Positions 63,101 through 64,000 of a stretch of 64,000 nucleotides of DNA are shown piece after piece. The stretch's first letter is position 1; each line of letters starts with the position of its first letter. The DNA is from Aldrovandia affinis (taxonomy: Eukaryota; Chordata; Actinopteri; Notacanthiformes; Halosauridae): positions 5,660,674 to 5,724,673 of the forward strand of contig JAINUG010000026.1 of the NCBI GenBank assembly GCA_029706075.1. Direction: 5' to 3'. Both the position numbers and the translations under genes were made by a program. The notes under the pieces are model-generated. The model did no database searches. It was not told the DNA's origin and saw nothing but the letters and a program-made list of their open reading frames with translations.

Positions 63101-63879
63101 TTAGCTCTCGCCTCTCATCATTAAAAATAGCGAGGCGTGTGTGAGAACGCAACAGCTACCTCATATGCTGTGTGGTCGCAAGCAGAAAACTGTACCCCGG
63201 AACGTGTATTCATTTTAGTCTGGTCTTCATCCGGGATTGCTTAGCTCTTAATGTAATCTAGTCCGTTTGGTATCGTTTCGTCCCATGTTTCCTTCAAACG
63301 GACCGCTCAGATAAAATAGCCTACAATAGCCAAGAAGCTGGTTTATCAATAACTGAAGTCGGTCCTCCCGTTTTGTTCTCTTTTTTGGGAGCTGAAAATA
63401 TATTTGGATTTTATAATGGCGGATTAACTAGAAGACAAATGTTTTTGAAACAGTAAATGAGACGCTTTATTGGTCGGCTATATTTTGATCACATCAAGAA
63501 TGCAACATGTGTGCTACAAATATGTTTGTCGGCAATAGACGTGGGTAATACATTTTTGAACCATACCGCACTCGATTAGTCACAATCCAGGAAGAGATCC
63601 AACGGATGTACCAAAATGACCTAACTCCAAGACAAAAATCTAACGGTTACTTCACATCTGATTTAGCCAGTTGAAACAGAAATATACATTTTTCATTTTT
63701 AGTCTTCCTTCAACATCTTCGTCGGAAGAGTCAATAACTCTGAAACCGTTTTGAATCTTTGTCAATGTAGATAATTAGCTGGCTTGATTGATCATATTTT
63801 TGCATTTAATAATACGATTTAAAATACATTTGGTATATTTCAGTTTGGATTGGAGATAAGTACAAGTAGAAATCTAAAT
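60199..63879 (+). other. intergenic, upstream region of lrrfip1
   Basis: GAAGAAGCAG purine run at 61290-61330, a SINE-tail trace near 61565, AGTCAGCTTTATTGTCAAT (common fish retroposon end) at 61875, (GT)n at 62477-62498. The lrrfip1 promoter and 5' UTR probably lie within the last 1 kb; no clear TATA box chosen. Confidence 0.5.
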
Positions 63880-63969
63880 ATGGGAACTCAGGGTACAGGA
63901 AGAAAAAGAATTCCAAACAGGGAGAGACTGACGGCTGAAGATGATGCCTTAAATCAAATAGCAAGAGAG
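63880..63969 (+). CDS. lrrfip1: LRRFIP1 first coding exon
   Basis: Thirty codons from ATG (A at -3, G at +4) to a GTAAGT donor in phase 0. The peptide MGTQGTGRKRIPNRERLTAE, then DDALNQIARE, is close to the start of human LRRFIP1 long isoforms (MGTQGPGRKRLPNRERL), and more distant from LRRFIP2 (MGTPGSGRKRTPVKDRF). In the full protein a coiled coil follows; it binds Flightless-I and nucleic acids and acts in transcription and innate signalling. The rest lies beyond the window. The gene is divergent from rab17. Confidence 0.93.
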
Positions 63970-64000
63970 GTAAGTCTCGAGGAGATAGCTCCGGCTTGTG

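Noticed and set aside
1-64000. CRISPR arrays, bacterial operons or phage-like systems
   Set aside because: Introns, vertebrate gene families and eukaryotic repeats throughout; the tandem repeats lack regular unique spacers.

Overview
The window is vertebrate nuclear DNA, almost certainly from a ray-finned fish. Genes are split into small exons with GT/AG introns, about 3% of the sequence is coding, and the rest is rich in Tc1-like, hAT, Ty3/gypsy-type and tRNA-derived SINE repeats of teleost character. I cannot name the species.

Four genes are supported: melanophilin (mlph, +, exons from 1 to 35943, 5' end outside the window), prolactin-releasing peptide (prlh, +, 43533-44970), rab17 (-, 56984 to 48333) and the first coding exon of lrrfip1 (+, 63880-63969, continuing to the right). 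As I recall the human map, MLPH-PRLH-RAB17-LRRFIP1 is the gene order on human 2q37, so this is a conserved syntenic block and the order supports each identification. Melanophilin links Rab27a on melanosomes to myosin Va. Rab17 is a small GTPase of endosomal and polarised traffic (in mammals also linked to melanosome release). PrRP is a secreted RFamide peptide. LRRFIP1 is a coiled-coil nucleic-acid and Flightless-interacting protein. The four are neighbours by descent, not one pathway.

Layout: 1-35.9 kb is mlph, with introns carrying a hAT-like element (4.3-5.6 kb), a nearly intact Tc1 transposon with IR/DR ends (11.1-12.7 kb), a young gag-only LTR element nested in an older gypsy relic (15.6-21.6 kb), a decayed Tc1 (24.7-25.5 kb), and a chain of pogo-like MITE, Gmr1-like LTR element and Tc1 derivative joined by TA tracts (27.8-31.9 kb). 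36-43.5 kb is intergenic with two hAT elements. 43.1-47 kb is prlh, bracketed by inverted copies of a minisatellite. 48.3-57 kb is rab17, whose last intron holds a hAT element with 8-bp target duplications that contains inverted LTR fragments. 57-63.9 kb is mostly unannotated intergenic DNA upstream of lrrfip1.

I found no unknown gene system. The most notable points are a one-base frameshift in the mlph zinc-finger exon, an LTR element with integrase upstream of reverse transcriptase, the composite hAT/LTR palindrome in rab17, and the splice-site-like minisatellite beside prlh.
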